Source of the DNA: CAYSHJ01 sp964589725 | GTDB taxonomy: Bacteria; Planctomycetota; Planctomycetia; Planctomycetales; Planctomycetaceae | DNA length: 6,933 nucleotides | NCBI GenBank assembly: GCA_964589725.1 | Contig: CAZPUJ010000329.1 | Coordinates: 1 to 6,933, forward strand | Direction: 5' to 3' | Shown here: positions 1 through 5,658 of the stretch, piece by piece | Position numbering within the stretch: position 1 is the first letter of the stretch | Layout of the letters: every line of letters begins with the position of its first letter | The notes under the pieces: model-generated | Told to the model about the DNA's origin: nothing | What the model saw: only the letters and a program-made list of their open reading frames with translations | Database searches by the model: none | Made by a program: the position numbers and the translations under genes

Positions 1-543
1 TCTGCAGGCGACGACAAGTTGGATCTCAGCGCGATCAGCCTCAGGACGACCGTGCTCGGTGGTGGCGGCAACGATTCGATCATCGGCAGCATCGGAGACG
101 ATCGTCTCTTCGGTGAAGTGGGGAACGACACGCTCAACGGAGGTAACGGTTTCGACAAGATTCTGGGTGGCAACGGCAACGACTTGCTCTACGGTGGGTA
201 CGGCAACGACACCATCGATGGCGAAGCGGGGAACGACAAAATCCTGGGAGAAGCCGGCTACGATGCCCTCCGCGGCGGCAGCGGCAACGACAGCCTCGAA
301 GGGGGCATCGGCCACGACACGATGCTCGGCGGCGACGGCAACGACTTGCTCAAGGGCGATGATGGAATGGATTTGATTCTTGGCGAAGCCGGTGCTGACA
401 CCATCGTGGGTGGCCTGGGCACCGATCGCCTCGCCGGTGGCGGCAACGGGATCGCTCGCGACCCCGCTGACATCGTCGTCGGCATCCTGAGCGAGATCGA
501 CGAGACCTTCAGCTTTATGACTTTCGACACACTGCTGGTCTGA
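1..543 (+). CDS. C-terminal part of an RTX (haemolysin-type Ca2+-binding) secreted protein, 5' end outside window
   Basis: The reading frame is open from the first base (S-A-G-D-D-K-L-D...) to TGA at 541-543. The first internal ATG at 19 is not a real start, because the paralogue at 3561-4103 aligns codon for codon through it. The visible 180 residues hold a short lead-in, 14 consecutive nonapeptides of the GGxGNDxLx type (58-435), and a tail ending FSFMTFDTLLV. In RTX proteins such repeats form a Ca2+-binding beta-roll that folds outside the cell, so an exported or surface role is inferred. Several repeats deviate from consensus (GFDKIL, GYDALR, GMDLIL), as is common near array ends. A terminator hairpin follows 25 bp after the stop. 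By analogy with the downstream gene, the missing front probably carries a planctomycete leader and beta-rich domains, but this cannot be seen. Confidence 0.92.
   Translation, partial: SAGDDKLDLSAISLRTTVLGGGGNDSIIGSIGDDRLFGEVGNDTLNGGNGFDKILGGNGNDLLYGGYGNDTIDGEAGNDKILGEAGYDALRGGSGNDSLEGGIGHDTMLGGDGNDLLKGDDGMDLILGEAGADTIVGGLGTDRLAGGGNGIARDPADIVVGILSEIDETFSFMTFDTLLV
58..435 (+). repeat. RTX nonapeptide array, copy 1 (14 x 27 bp)
   Basis: Fourteen uninterrupted 9-residue units run from GGGGNDSII to GGLGTDRLA. Gly occupies unit positions 1 and 4 throughout and Asp position 6. Together these give the GGxGxD turn that coordinates Ca2+ in RTX beta-rolls. The array matches copy 2 at 3618-3995 unit for unit, with no gain or loss of repeats. 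Confidence 0.93.
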
Positions 544-568
544 GTCGGATCCCTACAAACGAACCACA

Positions 569-631
569 GCCCTGTCGGGGAGAGAGAGTCGATATCAAAG
601 ACTCTGTCACCCCGGCAGGGCTTTTCTGTTT
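569..631 (+). terminator. Rho-independent-type terminator after RTX gene 1
   Basis: The 12-bp arms GCCCTGTCGGGG (569-580) and CCCCGGCAGGGC (610-621) pair with a single U.G wobble. A second 6-bp stem inside the loop (AGAGTC 585-590 with GACTCT 600-605) extends the hairpin. It is followed directly by a T-rich run, TTTTCTGTTT (622-631). It starts 25 bp after the stop codon, and the same structure recurs after the second RTX gene. Confidence 0.85.
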
Positions 632-962
632 CGAGTGATCGCAAACCCACGGCTGACTCCGTGGGCGAATTCCTGTCGCCTCTGCTGGGGCGGAGCGCCT
701 GCGCGAAATCAGAACTCCGCTTCGAACTGGTGTCGAAAGTGGAGAAATGAGTCTGCCTCAGCCGGCAAACAAAATTGAGGCACGCGGTTTGCCTGAGAGA
801 CCACCAGACCGATTGGTACTGGCTCTTCGGCCCGAACGGCACGACGTCAAACAACTCCAACGAAGCATCATTAACGTTCGAAACCTGAATCGGCTGCGAC
901 ATCCTAACGAAGCTGCTCGCTCATGCGTAGCGGCGAAAAAGTGCAGACCTTAGGAACGACCA
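632..962. other. Intergenic region between the two RTX genes
   Basis: No convincing gene is seen in these 331 bp. The first 19 bp continue the duplication shared with 4192-4210. A perfect 7-bp inverted repeat, CCCACGG (646-652) and CCGTGGG (659-665) with a 6-nt loop, follows at once, and a weaker GCGGAG/CTCCGC pair lies at 690-720. A 68-codon ORF at 747-953 has a GGAG only 2 nt before its ATG and a composition unlike the neighbouring proteins, so I do not call it. Another frame at 808-885 reads TDWYWLFGPNGTTSN..., which may be a gene relic. The promoter of the 1014 gene presumably lies here or just downstream, but I see no clear -35/-10 pair. Confidence 0.6.
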
Positions 963-982
963 TTGTTTCACTCTCGAAACAA
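963..982. promoter_or_regulatory. Inverted repeat in the 5' leader of the large RTX gene
   Basis: TTGTTTC (963-969) and GAAACAA (976-982) form a perfect 7-bp inverted repeat with a 6-nt spacer, ending 31 bp before the ATG at 1014. It could be a small 5'-UTR hairpin or a repressor site. No T-tract follows, so it is not a terminator. The TTG at 963 that would extend the gene lies inside this repeat, which also argues against using it as the start. Confidence 0.35.
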
Positions 983-1013
983 GAAGTTCCAGAGACTTAA
1001 CTTGGAGAACATC

Positions 1014-4000
1014 ATGTTGTCGAACGCTTGGCTGAAGTCGCTGTGGACAAACTGTCGGTCCCATCGTCGCTCGCAAAATCGCTTGAGCCGCAGTCGCATG
1101 GCTCGCTGGCAGGTCAGTGAACTGATCGGCGGGCATTCCTTAGACGCGGGGCAGGGACGACTGTTTGACGGCGTCGAGAGTTTGGAAAACCGCGCGCTGT
1201 TGGCCACCAATGTCACGGTTACAAATAGTAATACGAGTGGCGGCACCTACGTCGGTGGAGTGTTCACTCCAACTGCCGGCGCCCCGGTAGCGAATGTGGA
1301 TCGGGATTCGATTGAAGCCGATCTCGATGCGGGAATAAGTGTCGTCATCAACACGGCCAGCACCGGCGCCAGCGCCGGAACCCTCACAATCACGGACAAC
1401 ATCGTCAAGGCAGCCGGCGGCAATGCGACGTTGACGTTTAATGTGGTCGACCTGTTCACTCTTGACGATAACAGGATCACCGCGAACGCCGGCCAGCTCG
1501 GCGTTGTGATCAATGCGGGCAATGGCGTCACGTTAAGCAATGGCAGCACCGACATCACCACCAACGGCGGAGCGCTAACCATTGGCGCGGGTCTCGGTGC
1601 CTTCACGTCGAACCATAGCGGCCAGGCGATCGCGACTGCTGGCGGAGAGGTCTCGATCACTGCGTCGGACATCGCCCTCGTCGGGACAATCGACGCCTCG
1701 GCCGGGAATATCTCGTTCTTGAACTCTTTCCCCGCGACCACCATCGGCATTGGCGGTGCGGCAGGAACCTTCAACCTCAGCGACGCGGAATTGACGACTA
1801 GAATCAACTCGACAGGGACAGTCACGATCGGCAACACATCGAGTGGCGCGATCAGCATCGGCACGGTGACGAACCTCGAGCTTGAAGGTTTCCATCTGAC
1901 GATTCAAGGGGGCGCCGCGACGTTTTCCACCGGCTTGACCTTGCCCAGCGACATGACGCTAACGCTGAACACTGGAGCGATTAGCAGCGGAACGGGCACG
2001 GATGTGACGATCGCCGGGGCGGGTACGCTCAGCATCACTTCGTCGGGTGCGATCGGCGACTCGGGCAATTCGCTCGAAATGTCGGTCGCCAATTTGACAA
2101 CCAATTCCTCGTCGGGCGGCAACGATCAATTCCTCAGTACCAGCGGGAGCGTGTCGGTGGCCGCTGGCGGGATCAACGCCGGGACCGGCACGATCGAACT
2201 GGTGAGCGGTACATTCCAACTGAGTGCGCCCGAACTGATTGGCGACGAGTCGAACGTCACGGTGACATCCCCTGCTGTGCTCGACCTGAACGGCAATCCG
2301 GAAACGTTCGATGGCCTGGCAGGTACCGGCACCTTAAACAGTGCCATGGCTGACGCGGAATTGACGGTCGGATTCAACGGAGGCACAGCGACGTTCTCGG
2401 GTGTAATCGAAGACGGCGCGGGGAGCGTGTCGCTCGCGATGTCAGGTGCGGGAACTCAAACCCTGAGCGGCACGAACACGTACACGGGCACAACGTCCAC
2501 CAACGCGGGCACGCTCCTGGTCAACGGTTCGATTCTCGACGGGACGGCGACGATCGACATGACTGTCGACCTCGGTGGCACTCTAGGCGGGACTGGCACT
2601 GTGTCGGGTGCCGTGCAGGTCAACGACGGCGGCACGGTTGCGCCGGGTACCAGTCCCGGGATCTTGAACTCGGGCTCAGTGGACTTCACCAGTGGCTCGA
2701 CCTTCGCGGTCGAAATCGGCGGCACGTCACCGGGCAACGCAGCGACCGACCACGATCAACTCAACGTGACCGGGTCGGTGACAATCAGCGACACCGCCAC
2801 GCTCAGCGTCTCGTCGTTCGGTGGGTTCGTGCCGTCCGCTGGCGATCATTTCGTGATCATCAGCAACGACACGGATGGTTCGGGAGACGCAGTCAACCTC
2901 GGGGTGGACATGGCAGGCTTCAACGGACTGACCGAAGGTGACATCTTCAGCTCCGATTTTCTGGGGAGTGGCTTAACTGCGACGATCACTTACGTAGGCG
3001 GTGATGGGAACGACGTGGGCCTCGTGGTGAACTATGACCCGACGGCTCAGGACGTGACCGTGGAGGCGATTGAAGACGGTGCGCCCGTCACGATGGGCTT
3101 CGACGCCGCCGACGTCGACAGCGACGACGATCCGACCTCTCTGACCTACGACATCACCAGCGTGTTGGGCGCGGGCCAAGGCTCGGTCACCAACAACGGT
3201 GACGGAACGTTCACGTTTTATCCCGGCACTGACTTCCAAGATTTGGCGAAGGGCGAAACCCGCGTTGTGAGCTTTACCTACATCGCGACGGATTTGCACG
3301 CTGCGGAGAGCAACGTTGCCACGGTGACGATCACGGTCACGGGCGTGGGTGGTAGAGTGCAGGTTTCGGTTAACGCGAGCCGCATCTTGACGCTGGTGGA
3401 CGTGGTTGGCGCGGCAGATGACATTCGCATCACTCGAAACTCTACGGGAACTCACTTCCTCATCCGCACGACTTCGAAGGATCTGAGTTTGAATGGTGGT
3501 CCGCTGACGAACTCGGTACAGATTCTGACTTCCACAGTCTCCGCCCTGTCCGCGACGTTGTCCGCAGGCGACGACAAGTTGGATCTCAGCGCGATCAGTC
3601 TCAGGACGACCGTGCTCGGCGGCGACGGCAACGATTCGATTACCGGCAGCATCGGCGACGATCGTTTCTTCGGTGGCGTGGGGAACGACACGCTCAACGG
3701 CTGTGCCGGTTTCGATAAGATTTTGGGTGGCGACGGAAACGACTTGATCTACGGCGGTACCGGCAACGACGTCGTCGATGGCGAAGCGGGGGACGACAGG
3801 ATCCTGGGACAAGCAGGCAACGATGCTCTTCGCGGCGGCACTGGCAACGACACCATCGAAGGCGGTACCGGCAACGACACGATGCTCGGCGGCGCCGGCA
3901 ACGACTCGCTGACAGGCGATGATGGAGCGGATTTGATTCTTGGTGAAGCCGGTGCTGACACCATCGTGGGTGGCCTGGGCACCGATCGCCTCGCCGGTGG

Positions 4001-4103
4001 CGGCAACGGGATCGCTCGCGACCCTGCCGACACGATCTCCGGCATGCTCAGCGAAATCAACGAGACCTTCAGCTTTATGACTTTCGACGCGCTGCTGGTC
4101 TGA
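1014..4103 (+). CDS. Large secreted planctomycete surface protein: LExRxLL leader, beta-strand repeats, cadherin/VCBS-like domain, RTX C-terminus
   Basis: The protein has 1029 residues. The ATG at 1014 is chosen because GGAG (1004-1007) sits 6 nt upstream and the resulting start, MLSNAWLKSL, resembles the MLLTRWLN start of the 5659 gene. The in-frame TTG at 963 lacks such support. Domains in order: a basic Arg/Ser-rich leader (1-50) and the LENRALLA motif (57-64); a low-complexity Thr/Gly/Ser-rich beta region (65-450); autotransporter-associated strand repeats around 475-570 (TQTLSGTNTYTG, then VAPGTSPGIL); a cadherin/VCBS-like domain (about 673-780, with YDPTAQDVTVEAIEDG and NNGDGTFTFYPG); a pre-RTX domain (781-868); 14 RTX units (869-994); and a 30-residue tail ending FSFMTFDALLV. 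Family knowledge indicates an exported Ca2+-binding surface or adhesin-like protein; the ligand is unknown. No transmembrane autotransporter barrel is visible at the C-terminus, so the strand repeats do not make it a type V protein. One RTX unit carries a Cys (GCAGFD) where copy 1 has Gly. Confidence 0.93.
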   Translation: MLSNAWLKSLWTNCRSHRRSQNRLSRSRMARWQVSELIGGHSLDAGQGRLFDGVESLENRALLATNVTVTNSNTSGGTYVGGVFTPTAGAPVANVDRDSIEADLDAGISVVINTASTGASAGTLTITDNIVKAAGGNATLTFNVVDLFTLDDNRITANAGQLGVVINAGNGVTLSNGSTDITTNGGALTIGAGLGAFTSNHSGQAIATAGGEVSITASDIALVGTIDASAGNISFLNSFPATTIGIGGAAGTFNLSDAELTTRINSTGTVTIGNTSSGAISIGTVTNLELEGFHLTIQGGAATFSTGLTLPSDMTLTLNTGAISSGTGTDVTIAGAGTLSITSSGAIGDSGNSLEMSVANLTTNSSSGGNDQFLSTSGSVSVAAGGINAGTGTIELVSGTFQLSAPELIGDESNVTVTSPAVLDLNGNPETFDGLAGTGTLNSAMADAELTVGFNGGTATFSGVIEDGAGSVSLAMSGAGTQTLSGTNTYTGTTSTNAGTLLVNGSILDGTATIDMTVDLGGTLGGTGTVSGAVQVNDGGTVAPGTSPGILNSGSVDFTSGSTFAVEIGGTSPGNAATDHDQLNVTGSVTISDTATLSVSSFGGFVPSAGDHFVIISNDTDGSGDAVNLGVDMAGFNGLTEGDIFSSDFLGSGLTATITYVGGDGNDVGLVVNYDPTAQDVTVEAIEDGAPVTMGFDAADVDSDDDPTSLTYDITSVLGAGQGSVTNNGDGTFTFYPGTDFQDLAKGETRVVSFTYIATDLHAAESNVATVTITVTGVGGRVQVSVNASRILTLVDVVGAADDIRITRNSTGTHFLIRTTSKDLSLNGGPLTNSVQILTSTVSALSATLSAGDDKLDLSAISLRTTVLGGDGNDSITGSIGDDRFFGGVGNDTLNGCAGFDKILGGDGNDLIYGGTGNDVVDGEAGDDRILGQAGNDALRGGTGNDTIEGGTGNDTMLGGAGNDSLTGDDGADLILGEAGADTIVGGLGTDRLAGGGNGIARDPADTISGMLSEINETFSFMTFDALLV
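3618..3995 (+). repeat. RTX nonapeptide array, copy 2 (14 x 27 bp)
   Basis: Fourteen contiguous units run from GGDGNDSIT to GGLGTDRLA. They are fully collinear with copy 1 (58-435) at a constant offset of 3560. The middle units are closer to consensus (GGTGNDTIE, GGTGNDTML, GGAGNDSLT) than their partners in copy 1. The last units are nearly base-identical between copies. Confidence 0.93.
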
Positions 4104-4128
4104 GTCGGATCCCTACAAAACAACCGCA

Positions 4129-4191
4129 GCCCTGTCGGGGTGAAAGAGTCGATGTCAAGGACTCTGTCACCCCGGCAGGGCTTTTCTGTTT
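4129..4191 (+). terminator. Rho-independent-type terminator after RTX gene 2
   Basis: This is the duplicate of the 569-631 hairpin, with arms at 4129-4140 and 4170-4181 and a TTTTCTGTTT run at 4182-4191. The inner AGAGTC/GACTCT stem is kept at 4145-4150 and 4160-4165. In this copy TGA (4141-4143) also pairs with TCA (4167-4169), so the stem is almost continuous, with one mismatch. It begins 26 bp after the stop codon. Confidence 0.85.
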
Positions 4192-4227
4192 CGAGTGATC
4201 GCAAACCCACCGTTCACGCCGTGGAAC

Positions 4228-4352
4228 GATCAATCGATATTCGCATCCTTCAAAACACCACGGGCAGTCAGTTCATCATCCGCTCGACATCAAACGACCT
4301 GACGTTTGTCAGCCTTGAAGCTTCTGGTGTCACCGGCGTCGCCGCATCGTGA
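4228..4352 (+). pseudogene. Relic of the pre-RTX domain of a third paralogue
   Basis: The frame reads IDIRILQNTTGSQFIIRSTS followed by NDLT, matching DDIRITRNSTGTHFLIRTTS followed by KDLS in the pre-RTX domain of the 1014 gene (about 3417-3490). The bases are also visibly alike (ATTCGCATC...ACGGG...TTCATCATCCGC). The match fades after about 4305, and the frame stops at 4350-4352. No RTX units follow and no leader precedes. The frame can be extended upstream to an ATG at 4140, but that start lies inside the terminator hairpin and is not credible. I read it as a broken paralogue fragment and not a small gene. Confidence 0.65.
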
Positions 4353-4957
4353 GTTTCTCGTTCATCAGTTTCACGACGTGGACGTGATTGTCAGGATCCA
4401 CGGCACCTTTCCGACATCCACTTCATCAATCGTCGGATGCTTGACGGTCCCCACCGCGTTTCGAGTTCGATCGAACAACCAAACTCGATTGGAACTCGTC
4501 ATGTCACTCTTTCCATCCAATCATTCACATCTTCTCAATCACATCATTCTATTCAGCCTTCCATCGCTACGTCGTCTCTCAGGCGAACCGCAACAGAGGA
4601 GGTACGGGTAGCTGAAATCGTGATACTTCGGATCGAACCCTCGAATTTAACGCCTTCGAGATACACCAAGAGCCAACGTAACGACAGTTCAAGTGAGCAC
4701 TCTGAGTGTATTGGTATAATTAATTCAAATGAGATGGTTGGGTAAAATTTGACGTTTATGATAGAAATAATGAATTGAGTGGCTTATGCTCCCGCCGTTC
4801 CGTGCGGATCAAGTTACCCATTTTCCAGTGTGATCAGGTCTCTCTCGAATTCCGTTCCTTCGGAGAATTCCTGATGCCGCTGCAACGCTGCGTCAAGCCG
4901 TCGCGCTCACGTTGCTCCGGAGGCTCACGCTGAATTTCCGCTAACAAGACTTTCACG
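4353..4957. other. Gene-free stretch with an AT-rich patch
   Basis: I see no supportable gene in these 605 bp. Two overlapping plus-strand ORFs (4306-4611 and 4437-4745) have Ser/His/Arg-rich, low-information translations and no ribosome binding site at a proper distance. Base composition drops to AT-rich at about 4700-4780, unlike the GC-rich coding regions on either side. The patch contains a good extended -10 hexamer. GAATTC occurs at 4847-4852 and again at 4865-4870. A GGAGG at 4918-4922 lies 35 nt before the ATG at 4958, too far to serve it. Confidence 0.6.
4712..4720 (+). promoter_or_regulatory. Possible extended -10 promoter element
   Basis: TGGTATAAT matches the extended -10 consensus TGNTATAAT exactly and lies in the most AT-rich part of the window. 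There is no recognisable -35 hexamer 16-18 nt upstream (AGTGAG at the 17-nt position). No live gene starts within 200 bp. It might once have served the leader relic at 4958, or it may be a chance match in AT-rich DNA. Confidence 0.25.
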
Positions 4958-5020
4958 ATGTTGCTCACCCGCTGGCTGAACAACCCGCATCCGATGCGAA
5001 CGCATTTTGAGCGATGGCTT
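4958..5020 (+). pseudogene. N-terminal leader relic of a planctomycete secreted protein (MLLTRWLN...)
   Basis: The first 25 bases (4958-4982) differ from the start of the 5659 gene (5659-5683) by a single base, and both encode MLLTRWLN. After that the sequences part. The relic continues NPHPMRTHFERWLSAF and soon runs into DNA that is the reverse complement of an ATPase pseudogene. The 205-codon frame stays open to 5572, but its later part is only the shadow of antisense and repeat DNA. No Shine-Dalgarno sequence lies near this ATG, unlike the 1014 and 5659 genes. No LExRxLL motif or beta-rich body follows. Confidence 0.6.
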
Positions 5021-5370
5021 TCAGCGTTTGCGTCGAGCCAGCGACTTGTTCGACAGGACTTTGTTCAGATCGGCCAGGGCCACCAGGTGGATGCGGTCTT
5101 GCAGACGACCGGATTTCGGGCCGGGATAGATCACCAGCGGGCGGTCCAGTTGCAGGTCTTCCAGCGCTTGCAACGGGTGCTCCAGCCGAGCCGAGCCGCG
5201 CTGCGCGGATTCTGCAAGTCAAAGGACTCGGCTTTCCTCGCCTGCACCACTGTGCGAGCGAGCGTCGTCTTGCCGCATTACCGTGGCCCGATGAGCGCCA
5301 CGATCGGATTCCGCCGCAGCCCCAGCGACACGCGTTGCCGCAACACCGGTCGTTTGAGCAGTTTTTTCAC
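5021..5370 (-). pseudogene. Decayed AAA_14/DUF4143-type ATPase gene (stop codon, frameshift, internal deletion)
   Basis: Read on the minus strand from a GTG at 5370, the frame gives LLKRPVLRQRVSLGLRRNPI then VALIGPR-stop-CGKTTLARTVVQAR. This is the Walker A region of the AAA_14 ATPases that carry a C-terminal DUF4143, normally GPRQCGKTTLA. The Gln codon is now TAA (5278-5280). The frame continues FDLQNPRSAARL, typical of the segment after the P-loop. A tandem CCGAG duplication (5186-5195) then shifts the frame by five bases. After it comes LEHPLQALEDLQLDRPLVIY, then PGPKSGRLQDRIHLVALADL, ending at TGA (5021-5023). The LDRPLVIYPG...DRIHLVAL part resembles the very C-terminus of DUF4143 proteins. 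Walker B and most of the protein, several hundred residues in intact relatives, are therefore missing. The family is widespread and its function is poorly known. Family assignment is from memory of motifs. Confidence 0.72.
5186..5195. repeat. 5-bp tandem duplication (CCGAG x2) causing the pseudogene frameshift
   Basis: CCGAG occurs back to back at 5186-5190 and 5191-5195. Removing one copy restores a continuous minus-strand reading frame from NPRSAAR into LEHPLQALEDL down to the TGA at 5021-5023. This marks it as a slippage-type lesion in the ATPase remnant. Confidence 0.7.
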
Positions 5371-5425
5371 GCCCTGCAAATTGAGCGATCGACACTCAAT
5401 TTTCCAGGTACGTCGCCCGCTGACC

Positions 5426-5567
5426 TTTGGGAGTGCTGTGGCTCGACACAGCTTTGGAACTTTGGGCGCAGCCCTTTGGAATCCGCGGCACGCCGCACGT
5501 TCCCGGATTCCAAAGAAAGTCGCTCCGCGACAATTCCAAAGCTCCGTCAAGCCGGAGCACTCCCAAA
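5426..5567. repeat. 142-bp composite palindromic element built of TTTGG-bounded hairpins
   Basis: Three perfect arm pairs are nested: TTTGGGAGTGCT (5426-5437) with AGCACTCCCAAA (5556-5567); GCTTTGGAA (5451-5459) with TTCCAAAGC (5534-5542); and TTTGGAATCCG (5475-5485) with CGGATTCCAAA (5504-5514). The gaps between the arms are themselves small hairpins: GCTGTG/CACAGC (5435-5452), GGGC/GCCC (5464-5474), GCGG/CCGC (5485-5496), GTCGC/GCGAC (5519-5531) and GCTCCG/CGGAGC (5541-5558). TTTGG or CCAAA marks each boundary. It has no coding capacity of its own. It may be a non-autonomous palindromic repeat family, but I do not recognise a named one. Confidence 0.8.
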
Positions 5568-5640
5568 TCTGAGTTCTAAAATCTGACCCCTGAAATCTTC
5601 GATCTGAAATCTGAAATCCCAAATCGGCAATCCCAAATCC
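5562..5640. repeat. Degenerate simple repeat of AAATCTG / AAATCCC words
   Basis: The 79 bp are made almost wholly of short words such as AAATCTG, GAAATCT and CAATCCCAAATC in one orientation. They join the right end of the palindromic element directly, sharing its CCCAAA, and end 7 nt before the GGAG of the 5659 gene. It is noncoding and part of that gene's upstream region. Confidence 0.75.
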
Positions 5641-5658
5641 TTCTCCGGAGCCTTCAAC

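Larger units (their letters stand above)
3561..4210 (+). repeat. Segmental duplicate of 1-650 (RTX end plus terminator)
   Basis: Positions 3561-4210 align to 1-650 without any insertion or deletion. The block covers 543 coding bases and 107 bases after the stop. Substitutions are unevenly spread: 385-464 matches 3945-4024 base for base, and 601-650 matches 4161-4210 base for base, while the central RTX units differ much more. Similarity fades after 650/4210. Confidence 0.92.

Noticed and set aside
258..902. 214-codon minus-strand ORF overlapping RTX copy 1 and the spacer
   Set aside because: Its C-terminal half is the Pro/Ser-rich shadow of the RTX array. A similar shadow lies opposite RTX copy 2 (3749-4210), so it follows from the duplication and is not a gene.
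747..953. 68-codon ORF with a nearby GGAG
   Set aside because: The GGAG is only 2 nt from the ATG, there is no recognisable domain, and another frame over the same DNA looks more protein-like.
963..1013. TTG start extending the large RTX gene by 17 codons
   Set aside because: The TTG lies in an inverted repeat and has no ribosome binding site. The ATG at 1014 has a well-placed GGAG and gives the ML..WL start seen in the related leaders.
2451..2700. Type V autotransporter on the basis of autotransporter-associated strand repeats
   Set aside because: The C-terminus is an RTX array with a short tail and has no membrane beta-barrel. These strand repeats are also common in non-autotransporter planctomycete surface proteins.
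2973..3812. 279-codon minus-strand ORF opposite the RTX gene
   Set aside because: It is antisense to a well-supported coding region. GC-rich periodic RTX and beta-repeat DNA commonly leaves such frames open, and the translation shows no family motif.
4306..4745. Two overlapping plus-strand ORFs in the long intergenic region
   Set aside because: Translations are low-information Ser/His/Arg-rich, the frames overlap each other, and neither has a proper ribosome binding site.
4833..4875. Inverted repeat ATCAGG...CCTGAT with paired GAATTC sites as a terminator or operator
   Set aside because: The arms are short and unequally spaced, no T-run follows, and there is no adjacent gene to terminate or control.
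5014..5586. 190-codon plus-strand ORF across the ATPase remnant and palindrome
   Set aside because: It is the shadow of minus-strand pseudogene sequence and then runs through the palindromic element. No domain is visible.
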